A DNA stretch of 33,042 nt. Origin: Porphyromonas bennonis DSM 23058 = JCM 16335. Its GTDB lineage: Bacteria; Bacteroidota; Bacteroidia; Bacteroidales; Porphyromonadaceae. The DNA lies in the NCBI RefSeq assembly GCF_000375645.1, contig NZ_AQWR01000019.1, positions 1 through 33,042 of the forward strand, written 5' to 3'. Below, in pieces: positions 24,130 through 33,021 of this stretch. A program made the position numbers and the translations under genes. The notes under the pieces are model-generated. The model had not been told where the DNA came from. It saw only the letters and a program-made list of their open reading frames with translations, and made no database searches. The number at the start of each line of letters is the position of its first letter. Position 1 is the first letter of the stretch.

Positions 24130-24350
24130 CCTTATACATCTACCTTACGAGTGTATCATACGTCACCACCGCGCTCCATCGGAAACGTTGTCTTCATAAG
24201 GCCTCTGCAATGGCCTAGGTGTCAGCGGGTGGCTGTCGCATGATTCTTTTATCGGTATCAGTCTGAGGTGAGGTCTGTCAGTGACTCTTATATGTGGGTT
24301 TTTGGCTAAATTTATCCCATCATTTAATACAGAATAGACACACACTTACC

Positions 24351-26450
24351 ATGACTCAACCTCATCCCACCGAACTGTACGTCGATCACGATATCAAGCT
24401 CGAAGATGATAATTATGTAGACCGCGACGAGAGCTGGATGTACTTCAATCACCGCATCCTCCTCGAGGCTCAGAGGGAGGATATCCCTCTGCTGGAGCGG
24501 GTCCACTTCCTCGGGATCTACTCAAATAACTTGGACGAATTCTTCCGCGTCCGCGTCGCCTCGATCCAGCGCAATATCGAGGATGACGACAGCGGTTCCG
24601 GCAAGGTCAAGCGGAGCAAGAAGCTACTCTCCAAGATCTATGAGCTCAACGAAGCGTACAGGCAGGAGGTGGACCGCACCTTTCGCAGGCTGATGAAGGA
24701 GCTTTGGGAGGAGCATATCCATGTGGTCGATGAGACGATGCTGACGCCCGAGCAGGAGCATCAGGTCTTCGACATCTACGCTCGGAAGCTGAGCTCGACG
24801 ATCAATCCTCTCTTCCTCGACCGGATCCCCGATCCTCAGGAGCAGCTCGATGAGAGCAATTACCTTGCTGTGGATCTGAAGCGGATCGATGACGAGTGCA
24901 AGGTGCAGAGGAGTGACATCGCTGTCATCCGTCTGCCGCAGTCCGGGGAGGAGCGTTTCATCCGACTGCCGGACGACCCTGAGGGAAATAAGTGCGTCAT
25001 GTTCATCGACGACGTCATCCGTTACAACCTTAAGAACATCTTCGGTGGCTTGTCCTTCAATAGCTACGAGGGGTATTCCTTTAAGTTTACCAAGGACGCC
25101 GACGAGGACTTGGTGGAGGACAATTCCTCCCTCGGCCTCCTACAGCAGGTATCCCGCGGACTGAAGAAACGGAGCCTCGGGGAGACGCTGCGCGTGGTCT
25201 ATGACCGCAAGATGCCAAAGCAGATCCGGCAGATGCTCTTTGAGAGTGCCGAACTGGATAAGAACGATGCCCGCGTCGCGGGATCGAGGTACCACAATAC
25301 CCGTGACCTGATGGACTTCCCCGACTGCGGTCGGACCGACCTGCTCTACACCCCCTGGCACCCGATCATCGGTCGGCATGCGGACTTTGAGACCGGTATG
25401 CTCGACTCGATCCGTCATAAGGATCAGTGGCTCCACTTCCCCTACCACAGCTTCGACACCTTTGTCCGTGTGCTTCAGGAGGCAGCGATCAGTGAGGACG
25501 TGCAGGAGATCAAGGCGACGATCTACCGCGTGCCCAAGCACTCCTCGGTCGTCAAGGCTCTGGTGGCTGCGGCGCGTAACGGCAAGGAGGTGACCTGTGT
25601 GGTCGAGCTGCTGGCGCGATTCAACGAAGAGAGCAACATCTCCTTTGCCCAGAAGATGCGGGACGCCGGCGTGCGGGTGCTCTTTGGCCCCGGGTACCTC
25701 AAGATCCACAGCAAGCTGGCGCTCATCAAGGCACGGAAGGGAAACATCGCCTGCATTGGCACCGGCAATATGCACGAGGGGAATGCCAAGACCTACACCG
25801 ACTTTATGATGATGACCTCGCGTCGTGGCATCGTCAATGATGTGGAGCGGGTCTTTGACTTCATCGAGCAGCCCTACCTGACCACCCACTTCAGGGAGCT
25901 AATGGTCTCGCCCAACTCCATGCGCAGCCGCTTCATCCGACTCATCGACACGGAGATCCGTAATGCAGAGCAGGGACTGCCCGCCTATATCCACGTTAAG
26001 GTGAATCACATCGTCGACGAGGAGATCGTCGAGCGGCTCTACCGAGCATCGCAGGCCGGGGTGGAGGTGCGCCTCCTGGTGCGTGGCAATTGCTCCCTCG
26101 TGCCGGGGATCAAGGGGGTGAGCGATCATATATTTGTAAATGCGATTATCGACCGCTACTTAGAGCACTCGCGGATCTTCATCTTCTGCAATGGTGGGAA
26201 GCCGAAGTACTTCCTCGGCTCAGCCGACTGGATGAGTCGAAACCTGGACCGGCGGGTCGAGGTGGTGACCCCCGTCTACGACCCCGACCTGAAGCGCGAG
26301 CTGGAGCTGGTGGTCGACTACGGGTTGCGGGACGTCTCTCAGGGACATTTTGTCAATGAGCAGGGTCGTCGACCTCGCCGCTACGTGGAGGATAAGCCGT
26401 GGTTCCGGAGCCAGGAGGCGCTCTACCGGCATTATTTAGAGGAGATATAA
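24351..26450 (+). CDS. ppk1: Polyphosphate kinase 1
   Basis: Makes inorganic polyphosphate from ATP (reversible) at the membrane. The ATG at 24351 gives 699 residues, normal for PPK1; an upstream GTG at 24294 would add 19 unconserved residues. The N-terminal domain shows ESWMYFNHRILLEAQ and FLGIYSNNLDEFFRVRV. The autophosphorylated histidine is in GYLKIHSKLALI (His453), and the second conserved histidine is in DRYLEHSRIFIF (His606). VRLLVRGNCSLVPG and FLGSADWMSRNLDRRVEV complete the C-terminal domains. It is followed after 5 nt by ppx, the enzyme that degrades the product. Confidence 0.96.
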   Translation: MTQPHPTELYVDHDIKLEDDNYVDRDESWMYFNHRILLEAQREDIPLLERVHFLGIYSNNLDEFFRVRVASIQRNIEDDDSGSGKVKRSKKLLSKIYELNEAYRQEVDRTFRRLMKELWEEHIHVVDETMLTPEQEHQVFDIYARKLSSTINPLFLDRIPDPQEQLDESNYLAVDLKRIDDECKVQRSDIAVIRLPQSGEERFIRLPDDPEGNKCVMFIDDVIRYNLKNIFGGLSFNSYEGYSFKFTKDADEDLVEDNSSLGLLQQVSRGLKKRSLGETLRVVYDRKMPKQIRQMLFESAELDKNDARVAGSRYHNTRDLMDFPDCGRTDLLYTPWHPIIGRHADFETGMLDSIRHKDQWLHFPYHSFDTFVRVLQEAAISEDVQEIKATIYRVPKHSSVVKALVAAARNGKEVTCVVELLARFNEESNISFAQKMRDAGVRVLFGPGYLKIHSKLALIKARKGNIACIGTGNMHEGNAKTYTDFMMMTSRRGIVNDVERVFDFIEQPYLTTHFRELMVSPNSMRSRFIRLIDTEIRNAEQGLPAYIHVKVNHIVDEEIVERLYRASQAGVEVRLLVRGNCSLVPGIKGVSDHIFVNAIIDRYLEHSRIFIFCNGGKPKYFLGSADWMSRNLDRRVEVVTPVYDPDLKRELELVVDYGLRDVSQGHFVNEQGRRPRRYVEDKPWFRSQEALYRHYLEEI

Positions 26451-26455
26451 GGATT

Positions 26456-27352
26456 ATGTTTAAGAAAAAGCACTACGCCGCCATCGACATCGGATCCAAT
26501 GCGGTCCGACTGCTCATCAAGTGTCTTACCGATGATCCGGAGCAGCCGCTCTCTAAGGTGCAGCTTCTCCGGGTACCCCTTCGACTCGGTGAGGATGCCT
26601 TTGTGAAGGGTAAGATCTCCAAGGGAAAGGTCAAGGATCTTACCCGCCTGATGCTCGCCTACAAGTACCTCATGCAGATCTACGAGGTGTCTCACTATCG
26701 GATCTGCGCCACGTCAGCGATGCGCGATGCGTCCAATGCTGCCAAGGTGGTCGACGAGGTCGAGGAGGAGACCGGGCTGCGGATCGAAGTGATCTCCGGT
26801 GAGGAGGAGGCTCGTCTCGTGGGACACAGCCGGGTGCGCCAGCTGGTACGGGACGAGGAGACCTACTACGTCATGGTGGACGTCGGGGGTGGATCGACCG
26901 AGGTGTCGATCCTTAAGGGGAGCCAAAAGGTGGACTCCCGCTCATTCAATATCGGTACCGTGCGACTGCTGAGTGGTCTGGTACGGAAGTCGGAGCTGGA
27001 GGAGTACCACACGTTCCTTGACTCGATCCATGAGCGCTGCGGAGACCTGGAGATCTTCGGCACCGGGGGAAATGTCAATCGTCTCGCTAAGATCAATGGC
27101 ACCCAGACCCCGTGGGGCAAGGAGATCACGACCCCTGAGCTCCACGAGATCTACGACATACTCGAGGGAATGGACCTCGATGAGCGGATGTCGAAGTATG
27201 GGATGAAGCCCGACCGCGCCGACGTGATCATCCCGGCGGCTCGCATCTTCATCGCTGCTGCCGACCGCCTCGGGACGACGAAGATTATGGTCCCCAAGCT
27301 GGGTCTCGCCGACAGCATCATCGACCGCCTCTACGAGGAGGACGAGGAGTAG
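26456..27352 (+). CDS. ppx: Exopolyphosphatase / Ppx-GppA family phosphatase
   Basis: Releases phosphate from polyphosphate ends or hydrolyses pppGpp. The ATG at 26456 gives 298 residues, the short two-domain form common in Bacteroidetes (the E. coli enzymes are about 500). The actin-fold phosphate loops are present: AAIDIGSNAVRLL (8-20) and MVDVGGGSTEVS (140-151), with catalytic-region glutamates in ISGEEEARLVG (113-123). An earlier in-frame GTG at 26399 lies within ppk and is rejected. The pairing with ppk argues for polyphosphate as the main substrate. Confidence 0.93.
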   Translation: MFKKKHYAAIDIGSNAVRLLIKCLTDDPEQPLSKVQLLRVPLRLGEDAFVKGKISKGKVKDLTRLMLAYKYLMQIYEVSHYRICATSAMRDASNAAKVVDEVEEETGLRIEVISGEEEARLVGHSRVRQLVRDEETYYVMVDVGGGSTEVSILKGSQKVDSRSFNIGTVRLLSGLVRKSELEEYHTFLDSIHERCGDLEIFGTGGNVNRLAKINGTQTPWGKEITTPELHEIYDILEGMDLDERMSKYGMKPDRADVIIPAARIFIAAADRLGTTKIMVPKLGLADSIIDRLYEEDEE

Positions 27353-27357
27353 GGGGC

Positions 27358-28866
27358 GTGAGTGAGGAGAGGATCCGCTCGCTGAGGTATGGGGATCGGC
27401 CTGCCCTATGGGTGCTGGTCGCTTGTCTCATTGGGTGGCTACTTGCCTACCATCACTTCTTGCTCTCTGGAGGGTTGATTCTGGGGCTCCTGCTCGTCGG
27501 CACTTTTCTCCTCTCCCGGCGGCGAGGGTGGGGGTTGGATCGCTTCTTCCTCCTTCTCCCACTCCTCGTGATCGCTTATGGGGTCTATGCCGATCAGCGG
27601 TTCCAGTCGCTGAGGACGATGCCTCGTTCGGTGACGCTCCGGGACGCCTCGGTGAGAGTCAATTATCCCGTTGCCTCCTCGGCTGAGAGCGCCATCCGGT
27701 ACGATGCCGTCCTGCTCGTGGAGGAGGGGAGAGAGATCCCCTTCCTCCTCACTTTGCCCGGAGAGTCAGCGGAGCTCTACGGGGTGATGCTGCGTGGCGA
27801 CCTCGACCTGGTGGCGCTACTCGGAGACACGCTACCAGGCTCCTACGGGCGTTACCTCCTCGGAGAGGGGTATGTGGCGCAGGGGTACGGACAGAGCTTA
27901 GAGACCGCCGGTCGGGCTCGGACCATCCGCTGTCGACTGATGGAGGGACGGCATCGGCTGATCAGCCGCTTTGATGCCGCAGTCGGTAATCGGCTCTTGG
28001 CAGAGGATAAGGGACTGATCTATGCGCTCTGTCTCGGCGAGCGACTGCATCTGCCTCGGTCGGTGAAGTCCGACTTTACCTCCTCCGGCGTGGCACACGT
28101 GCTGGCGGTGAGCGGGTATCACCTCGGGATCGTCTTCGGTCTGCTCAGCGGGTTTCTGGGACTTCTCCTCCCCGCCTATCGTCACAGGAGACTGCGCTAT
28201 CTGCTGGTCCTCCTCGGGCTGCTCCTCTACACACTGCTGACAGGAGCCTCGACCGCGACGGTCCGCGCCTTCGTCATGAGTGGCATCTACCTCCTCGCCA
28301 AGCTCCTCGGACGACGAGCAGACCCGGTGCAGGTGCTGTCGCTGACGCTCCTCTTCTTCCTCTTCCTCAGTCCCCTCTCGATCCTCAGTGTCGGTCTGCT
28401 CCTTAGCGTCAGTGCTGTCTGGGGACTGATGAGCTTTATGCCCATCCTACTCCGGCTGGTCAGCCCCTCGCTCAGGTCGCTCCGCTTCGTCTGGAGTAGT
28501 CTCGCTGCCTGCATCTCTGCTCAGATAGGCGTGCTGCCCTTTCTCTTCCTCTTCTTCGGTAAGGCGGCCGGGAGTATGCTCTGGAGTGCCATTCCGGTCG
28601 TGGCGCTGAGTGGTCTGCTCATCCCGGTGGGTCTGGTGACGCTTGCTCTCCCCTCGCTGCCGGTTCTCCCCCGGCTGCTAAGCCTCCTCTCCGGAGCGAT
28701 GCGGGCGGTGACGGAGAACTTCGCCACGCCGGCTCTCAGCCTAACGGTGACGATGCAGTACGACCTCGTCCTCGTCGTCCTCTACTACGCCATCGTCCCC
28801 ACTGCCCGCGAGCTCTTCGTCCGCCTCTACAACCGATCGCGTTCCTACTCGGCGTTGTCGGACTAG
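27358..28866 (+). CDS. comEC: ComEC/Rec2-type DNA uptake channel protein
   Basis: A polytopic inner membrane protein expected to pass single-stranded DNA during natural transformation. The 502-residue product begins with two or three membrane spans (about 17-76), then a soluble DUF4131/OB-like segment (about 90-190), then the competence core with [12 protein letters not shown] (247-258), [19 protein letters not shown] and many further spans. The C-terminal metallo-beta-lactamase-like domain of Bacillus ComEC is missing, as in many short Bacteroidetes homologues. The start is GTG at 27358, five bases after the ppx stop, so it is probably in the ppk-ppx operon. Arg- and Leu-rich composition is normal for the family. 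Confidence 0.88.
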   Translation: MSEERIRSLRYGDRPALWVLVACLIGWLLAYHHFLLSGGLILGLLLVGTFLLSRRRGWGLDRFFLLLPLLVIAYGVYADQRFQSLRTMPRSVTLRDASVRVNYPVASSAESAIRYDAVLLVEEGREIPFLLTLPGESAELYGVMLRGDLDLVALLGDTLPGSYGRYLLGEGYVAQGYGQSLETAGRARTIRCRLMEGRHRLISRFDAAVGNRLLAEDKGLIYALCLGERLHLPRSVKSDFTSSGVAHVLAVSGYHLGIVFGLLSGFLGLLLPAYRHRRLRYLLVLLGLLLYTLLTGASTATVRAFVMSGIYLLAKLLGRRADPVQVLSLTLLFFLFLSPLSILSVGLLLSVSAVWGLMSFMPILLRLVSPSLRSLRFVWSSLAACISAQIGVLPFLFLFFGKAAGSMLWSAIPVVALSGLLIPVGLVTLALPSLPVLPRLLSLLSGAMRAVTENFATPALSLTVTMQYDLVLVVLYYAIVPTARELFVRLYNRSRSYSALSD

Positions 28867-28900
28867 AGACAATAGATCTGTGGGTGTGGGGGTAAAGTGC

Positions 28901-28908
28901 TATCTTTG
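28901..28908 (+). promoter_or_regulatory. -7 box of the rfbABC genes
   Basis: TATCTTTG, 19 nt before the rfbA ATG. CTG rather than TTG is found 20 nt upstream (28878-28880), giving an imperfect -33. Confidence 0.55.
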
Positions 28909-28927
28909 CTATGTACCACTATTGACG

Positions 28928-29809
28928 ATGAAAGGAATAGTACTTGCCGGCGGGAGCGGCACCCGTCTCTACCCGATCACGAGAGGGGTCTCCAAGCAGC
29001 TGCTGCCGGTCTACGATAAGCCGATGATCTACTACCCGATCTCCACCCTTATGCTGGCGGGGATCCGGGAGATCCTTATCATCACCACACCGGAGGATCG
29101 CGCCTCCTACGAGCGGCTTCTCGGGGACGGGCGGTCGCTCGGTGTGCGCTTCTCCTATGCCGTGCAGCCTGCGCCGGAGGGGCTGGCTCAGGCTTTCCTC
29201 ATCGGGCGTGACTTCATCGGGCAGGACGATGTCTGCCTCGTGCTGGGAGATAATATCTTCCACGGTGCCACCTTCACCGGTCTGCTGGAGTCGGCTGTCC
29301 GGACGGTCGAGAGGGAGCGTCAGGCGGTGGTCTTCGGCTACCGGGTGAGCGACCCGGAGCGATACGGCGTGGTGGACTTCGATAGCGAGGGGCGAGTACT
29401 CTCCATTGAGGAGAAGCCGAAGGTGCCGCGGTCTCACTTTGCCGTGGTGGGGCTCTACTTTTATCCCAATGACGTCATCAAGGTGGCGGAGGGTGTGAGG
29501 CCCTCGGCCCGCGGGGAGCTGGAGATCACGAGCGTCAACCAGCACTATCTCGCTGAGGGGCGTCTCTGTGTGGAGCGCTTCCCGAGAGGTTTTGCCTGGC
29601 TCGACACTGGTACCCATCGCTCGCTGAGTGAGGCGGGCGCTTATATCGAGGCGATCGAGAAGCGCCAGGGGCTAAAGGTGGCGTGCCTCGAGGAGATCGC
29701 CTACAGCCGTGGATACATCACCGGGGAGGAGCTGCGCCGGATCGCTGAGCCGATGCGACAGAACGAATATGGTCAGTACTTAATCTCTCTATTAGAAGAA
29801 GAATCGTGA
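28928..29809 (+). CDS. rfbA: Glucose-1-phosphate thymidylyltransferase
   Basis: First step of dTDP-L-rhamnose synthesis: glucose 1-phosphate plus dTTP gives dTDP-glucose. The ATG at 28928 gives 293 residues starting [20 protein letters not shown] with the nucleotide-binding signature at 8-16, then [28 protein letters not shown] and YGVVDFD, then EEKPKVPRS and FAWLDTGTH. Length is normal. An upstream GTG at 28880 would add 16 residues ahead of the signature and is rejected. Its stop overlaps the GTG start of rfbB by 4 bp. Confidence 0.96.
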   Translation: MKGIVLAGGSGTRLYPITRGVSKQLLPVYDKPMIYYPISTLMLAGIREILIITTPEDRASYERLLGDGRSLGVRFSYAVQPAPEGLAQAFLIGRDFIGQDDVCLVLGDNIFHGATFTGLLESAVRTVERERQAVVFGYRVSDPERYGVVDFDSEGRVLSIEEKPKVPRSHFAVVGLYFYPNDVIKVAEGVRPSARGELEITSVNQHYLAEGRLCVERFPRGFAWLDTGTHRSLSEAGAYIEAIEKRQGLKVACLEEIAYSRGYITGEELRRIAEPMRQNEYGQYLISLLEEES

Positions 29810-30879
29810 ATACCCCTAATGCTCATATCCTCGTCACCGGCGGGGCGGGCTTCATCGGCAGTGCGCTGCTTCGCCGTATGGTGGAGCGCTACCCGGAGAC
29901 CCATTTCTACAACTTTGATGCGCTCACGTATGCCGGCAATCTCGAGAACCTTGCTCCCATAGAGGCGCACCCCAATTACCACTTCATCCAGGGCGACATC
30001 GCTGACTACAACTTCGTCCTCCGGATAATGCAGGAGTACCGGATCGATGGGATCATCAACTTTGCTGCAGAGAGCCATGTCGACCGGAGCATCAAGGATC
30101 CCTTTGCCTTTGTCAGGAGTAATGTACGAGGCTGTGTCTCACTCCTGCAGGCAGCCTGCAAGGTGTGGCGGCAGGAGGGTGGCTTCGACGGCAAGCGCTT
30201 CTACCAGATCAGCACGGACGAGGTGTACGGTTCGCTTGGGCCGGAGGATCCCCCCTTCTCCGAGACCACCCGGTACGACCCTCACTCGCCCTACGCCGCC
30301 TCCAAGGCGTCGTGCGACCACTTTGTGCGCGCCTTCCACGACACCTACGGGCTGCCCACGCTGATCTCCAATTGCTCCAATAACTACGGCCCCTACCAGC
30401 ACCCCGAGAAGCTTATCCCTCTCTTCATCAACAATATCCGTGAGGAGCGTGAGCTGCCGGTCTACGGCGACGGCCGTCAGGTGCGCGACTGGCTCTATGT
30501 CGATGACCACGCTGCGGCGATCGACCTGATCTACCATGAGGGCAGGATAGGCGAGACGTACAATATAGGTGGTCACTGCGAGCGGGAGAATATCGCCGTG
30601 ATCCACACTCTGATCCGTCTCGTGGACGAGGCACTGGTCCGCCCTGAGGGGAGCTCTGAGCGGCTGATCCGCCACGTGGGCGACCGCCCGGGGCATGACG
30701 TGCGCTACGCCATCGATGCCTCCAAGATCGAGCAGGAGCTGGGCTGGCGACCGGAGCATACCTTTGAGGAGGGGCTTCGGAAGACGGTCGACTGGTACCT
30801 GACCAACGAGCGATGGCTTGCCCACGTCACCTCAGGCGCCTACCGCTCCTACTACCAAGATATGTACTCGCACCGCTGA
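29806..30879 (+). CDS. rfbB: dTDP-glucose 4,6-dehydratase
   Basis: Second step of dTDP-rhamnose synthesis, an NAD-dependent short-chain dehydrogenase/reductase. In 357 residues: the Rossmann motif TGGAGFIGS (11-19), [11 protein letters not shown] (87-97), the catalytic triad region STDEVYGS (136-143, Asp138 and Glu139) and YAASK (Tyr163, Lys167), then [20 protein letters not shown]. The start codon is GTG overlapping the rfbA stop. It is followed by a 77-nt spacer with a large palindrome before rfbC. Confidence 0.96.
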   Translation: MNTPNAHILVTGGAGFIGSALLRRMVERYPETHFYNFDALTYAGNLENLAPIEAHPNYHFIQGDIADYNFVLRIMQEYRIDGIINFAAESHVDRSIKDPFAFVRSNVRGCVSLLQAACKVWRQEGGFDGKRFYQISTDEVYGSLGPEDPPFSETTRYDPHSPYAASKASCDHFVRAFHDTYGLPTLISNCSNNYGPYQHPEKLIPLFINNIREERELPVYGDGRQVRDWLYVDDHAAAIDLIYHEGRIGETYNIGGHCERENIAVIHTLIRLVDEALVRPEGSSERLIRHVGDRPGHDVRYAIDASKIEQELGWRPEHTFEEGLRKTVDWYLTNERWLAHVTSGAYRSYYQDMYSHR

Positions 30880-30890
30880 GATCCGTCAGA

Positions 30891-30933
30891 TTTTGCAGGG
30901 AAAATGGTATCTGATACCACTTACCCTGCAAAA
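30891..30933. repeat. 43-bp nested palindrome between rfbB and rfbC
   Basis: TTTTGCAGGG (30891-30900) and CCCTGCAAAA (30924-30933) form a perfect 10-bp outer stem; inside, GGTAT (30906-30910) and ATACC (30914-30918) form a second stem. A-rich sequence follows the 3' arm, so it is not a usual rho-independent terminator in either direction. It may be an mRNA processing or stability element, an operator or a small repeat. Confidence 0.65.
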
Positions 30934-30956
30934 AATGACCAGAAAAGGACTGACTT

Positions 30957-31535
30957 ATGGATGAGAAGGTACGGGTGACAGAGACGGAGATCGAGGGCGT
31001 GCTGATCCTCGAGCCGCGAGTCTACACGGATGAGCGGGGCTACTTCATGGAGAGCTACTCCCGCGAGAGGTACGAGGCGATCTGCGGGACGACCTTTGTG
31101 CAGGACAATGAGTCGAGGTCCTCCTACGGGGTGGTGCGGGGGCTCCACTACCAGCGCGACCCCCACGCTCAGGCGAAGCTGGTGCGCGTCATCGTGGGGC
31201 GTGTGTGGGACGTGGCGGTGGACCTTCGCCCCGACTCCCCGACCTATGGGAAGCATATCGCTGTCGAACTGACGGAGGACAATCACCGGCAATTCTTCAT
31301 CCCACGGGGCTTTGCGCACGGCTTCTGCGTGCTGAGCGACGTGGCAGTCTTCCAGTACAAGGTGGATAACTACTACCACCCCGATAGCGAGGGGGCGGTG
31401 GCGTGGGACGACCCGACGCTCGCCATACCGTGGCCCATCCGCCCCGAGGAGATGATCCTCTCGGAGAAGGACCTCCACAATCCTCGCCTCTCCAGTCAGG
31501 ATCTCGGCACCCCGATCCCTCTCTTTCCCCTCTAA
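30957..31535 (+). CDS. rfbC: dTDP-4-dehydrorhamnose 3,5-epimerase
   Basis: Third step of dTDP-rhamnose synthesis, a cupin-fold epimerase. The 192-residue product is of normal length with EPRVYTDERGYFMESY, the active-site histidine in GVVRGLHYQ (His64), the substrate-binding KLVRVIVGRVWDVAVDLR, IPRGFAHGFCVLSD and the catalytic tyrosine region VFQYKVDNYYHP (Tyr134). The fourth gene, rfbD (reductase), does not follow; the next genes are on the other strand. Confidence 0.95.
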   Translation: MDEKVRVTETEIEGVLILEPRVYTDERGYFMESYSRERYEAICGTTFVQDNESRSSYGVVRGLHYQRDPHAQAKLVRVIVGRVWDVAVDLRPDSPTYGKHIAVELTEDNHRQFFIPRGFAHGFCVLSDVAVFQYKVDNYYHPDSEGAVAWDDPTLAIPWPIRPEEMILSEKDLHNPRLSSQDLGTPIPLFPL

Positions 31536-31806
31536 GGAAAGGAGAGACCGCACCACCGGCAAGCGTATGGTGCCCCACTCCTATATAATAAGGTGTAGGC
31601 CCCGGAGCTTCAGTGGTGCAAAGGTACCACCTCCACTGGCTGCGGTAGTCTCTTTCGGTCCCGTCGGGTTTCTTCCTGTCTTCTTTTGACTAAAATGTTG
31701 ACGATCCGATACTCCATCCGCGTAGCCTTGATCCCGGCTCTTTGCACGTCACCGATTCGTCTCAGCACCTTCTGTTGCGTTACCCCTGGGCCGTGGAAGT
31801 GTCGGC
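31536..31806. other. Gene-free stretch between rfbC and the small lipoprotein
   Basis: Two convergent genes end here. A hairpin GCACCA (31550-31555) with TGGTGC (31568-31573), extended by GGAG/CTCC outside, could be a terminator for rfbC, but no T run follows on the plus strand. On the minus strand the same hairpin is followed by GGTCTCTCCTTTCC, so it could also end leftward transcripts. A short minus-strand reading frame (31870-31610) ends EVVPLHH and has no recognisable function. Confidence 0.5.
31600..31634 (-). repeat. Dispersed repeat, family 1, copy 2
   Basis: Reads GGTGGTACCTTTGCACCACT on the minus strand and matches 2157-2191 over 35 bp except for two substitutions and a one-base shift. 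Here the embedded -7-like box is a full consensus TACCTTTG (31626-31619) facing the rfbC 3' end. An outer palindrome CAGTGG (31611-31616) with CCACTG (31633-31638) surrounds it. No TTG is at the -33 position. Confidence 0.55.
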
Positions 31807-32370
31807 TCAGTCGGCGTACTCGCTGATATCGTCCTGCGTGGCGGCGTTGTAGTAATCGATAAGATACCACTTGTCGTCCGGCGACTTCCGGGCGAAGGTG
31901 TACTGCTCTAAGATGTCCGAGTCGATGTATCCGGTGCAGAAGGAGGCGGTATCCTGCTCCACGATGATCCAGGAGGCGAAGTAGCCGGTGCTGTCGGGCG
32001 AAATGATCCGGAAGGGATCCTCGACCACTTGGGGTGGAGTGACTCCGCTCGGCAGCAGGGCGCGCGACCGAACCAGTCCGGCATCCCTGCGGAAGCTTAC
32101 GAGGAAGGCACTCAGCGGCTCAGTCCCCTGATTGCAGGGAGCGTCAGTGCTTGCGAGGAGGGCGTTATTTGACTTGTAGGTCGCATAGGTACAGGGCTCC
32201 TCCTCTACCTCGGTAGCCGACGGGACGCTCTGCTCGGTCGCCATAACTGCCGTGGTCGCCTCCTCCCAGCCCTTCTCCTCACTCTGCCCCTTACTGCCGC
32301 TGCAGGAGAGGGCTCCGATCAGCAGGAGCATCAGCATCGTGCTCCCCACTCCAAGCCTCATCGCTCTCAT
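31807..32370 (-). CDS. Small lipoprotein, possibly DUF4348-type
   Basis: The ATG at 32370 gives 187 residues starting with a lipoprotein signal, MRAMRLGVGSTMLMLLLIG, then ALSC (Cys23), followed by a Ser/Glu-rich linker. The open frame extends to 32730, but that part is antiparallel to nothing and overlaps the S4 gene in another frame, so it is rejected. The folded part (about 75-187) contains EPLSAFLVSFRRDAGLVRSR, DPFRIISPDS and a C-terminal KWYLIDYYNA. This recalls DUF4348 lipoproteins of Bacteroidetes, by memory and not verified. Function unknown. It follows the S4 gene by 25 nt and probably shares its promoter. Confidence 0.75.
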   Translation of the reverse strand: MRAMRLGVGSTMLMLLLIGALSCSGSKGQSEEKGWEEATTAVMATEQSVPSATEVEEEPCTYATYKSNNALLASTDAPCNQGTEPLSAFLVSFRRDAGLVRSRALLPSGVTPPQVVEDPFRIISPDSTGYFASWIIVEQDTASFCTGYIDSDILEQYTFARKSPDDKWYLIDYYNAATQDDISEYAD

Positions 32371-32395
32371 ATTATATAAGGTGTGTCTCCCTGAG

Positions 32396-32755
32396 CTAAT
32401 CGTCATACGCATCCTCCTCGTACTCGTCCGCCTTGGAGCGAGTGCGACGGTGCTTCTTACGACCCTTTCGCAGCTCGCGGCTCTTCGGGTCCTCATACCG
32501 CTCATCTTCCTGTCGAAATTGCTTCCCCTTGCCGGCCTCGCTACGTCCCAGCTCCTGGCGCTCCAGTCGGCGGAAGATCCCCTTGAGAGGGATCGAGACG
32601 TCATCCAGTGCGACGATATCAGCCGAGCTGGCCTTGTCCCCGATCTGGATCTTCTGTCCATTGACAGTGACGCGTCCCTGACGGATGTAGTCCTCAGCCT
32701 CGCGCCGTGTGTAGTCGTAGTATTCAGCAATAATGCGACTTACTCGTACTTCCAT
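32396..32755 (-). CDS. S4-domain RNA-binding protein
   Basis: The ATG at 32755 gives 119 residues. The first 60 are an S4 domain: MEVRVSRIIAEYYDYTRREA, then EDYIRQGRVTVNGQKIQIGD, the fold that binds structured RNA in ribosomal S4, pseudouridine synthases and Hsp15. The tail (about 70-119) is highly charged (KKHRRTRSKADEYEEDAYDD) and probably disordered. It lacks any pseudouridine synthase catalytic domain, so it is either an Hsp15-like or other stand-alone S4 protein. An in-frame ATG at 32797 would add 14 hydrophobic residues before the conserved start. A consensus promoter lies upstream. Confidence 0.82.
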   Translation of the reverse strand: MEVRVSRIIAEYYDYTRREAEDYIRQGRVTVNGQKIQIGDKASSADIVALDDVSIPLKGIFRRLERQELGRSEAGKGKQFRQEDERYEDPKSRELRKGRKKHRRTRSKADEYEEDAYDD

Positions 32756-32809
32756 GATGAAGTAAAATGAATAGAAAGTATTTCCAATGATTAACAATAG
32801 ATTGGTTTA

Positions 32810-32839
32810 CAAAAGTACTCTTTATTCCCATTAAAACAA
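32810..32839 (-). promoter_or_regulatory. Promoter of the S4-lipoprotein unit
   Basis: On the minus strand TTG (32839-32837), 19 nt, then TACTTTTG (32817-32810), a good Bacteroidetes promoter 55 nt before the ATG. Confidence 0.7.
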
Positions 32840-32849
32840 GCACCTATGC

Positions 32850-32902
32850 TCAGGGGTGACGCATTTGAGTGTTACAGAAACCATTCAACTCATTGTAAAG
32901 AG
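32850..32902 (-). repeat. Dispersed repeat, family 2, copy 2
   Basis: Reverse complement of this 53-bp segment matches 2248-2300 at about 42 positions without gaps, including an identical 15-bp end ATGCGTCACCCCTGA. As with the first copy it lies immediately upstream of a promoter (-33 TTG 10 bp away). Confidence 0.6.
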
Positions 32903-32913
32903 TCGTGAATGAA

Positions 32914-32940
32914 GCACCCCGATAGGGGTGCCCGCTTTTT
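32914..32940 (+). terminator. Terminator-like hairpin
   Basis: GCACCCC (32914-32920) pairs with GGGGTGC (32925-32931) around GATA, followed by CCGCTTTTT. It reads as a plus-strand terminator, yet no plus-strand gene precedes it nearby. Confidence 0.5.
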
Positions 32941-32941
32941 A

Positions 32942-33021
32942 GACCCGGGTCGAGGGGCGTAGCCCCGACGACCCGGGGGTCAGGCGTTGCTAGCGATCCC
33001 GCGACCCCGCTAGGGTGTCGC
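32942..33021. repeat. Cluster of GC-rich inverted repeats at the window edge
   Basis: CCCGGGTCG (32944-32952) pairs with CGACCCGGG (32969-32977), enclosing GGGGC (32954-32958) with GCCCC (32962-32966). Next, CTAGCG (32990-32995) pairs with CGCTAG (33008-33013), with an alternative GCGAC (33001-33005)/GTCGC (33017-33021). No coding potential was seen. The cluster may continue beyond the window. Confidence 0.6.

Noticed and set aside
31610-31870. An 86-codon minus-strand frame between rfbC and the lipoprotein gene
   Set aside because: Overlaps the lipoprotein 3' end, has no recognisable motif and its C-terminus lies in a dispersed repeat; kept only as a note on repeat ancestry.
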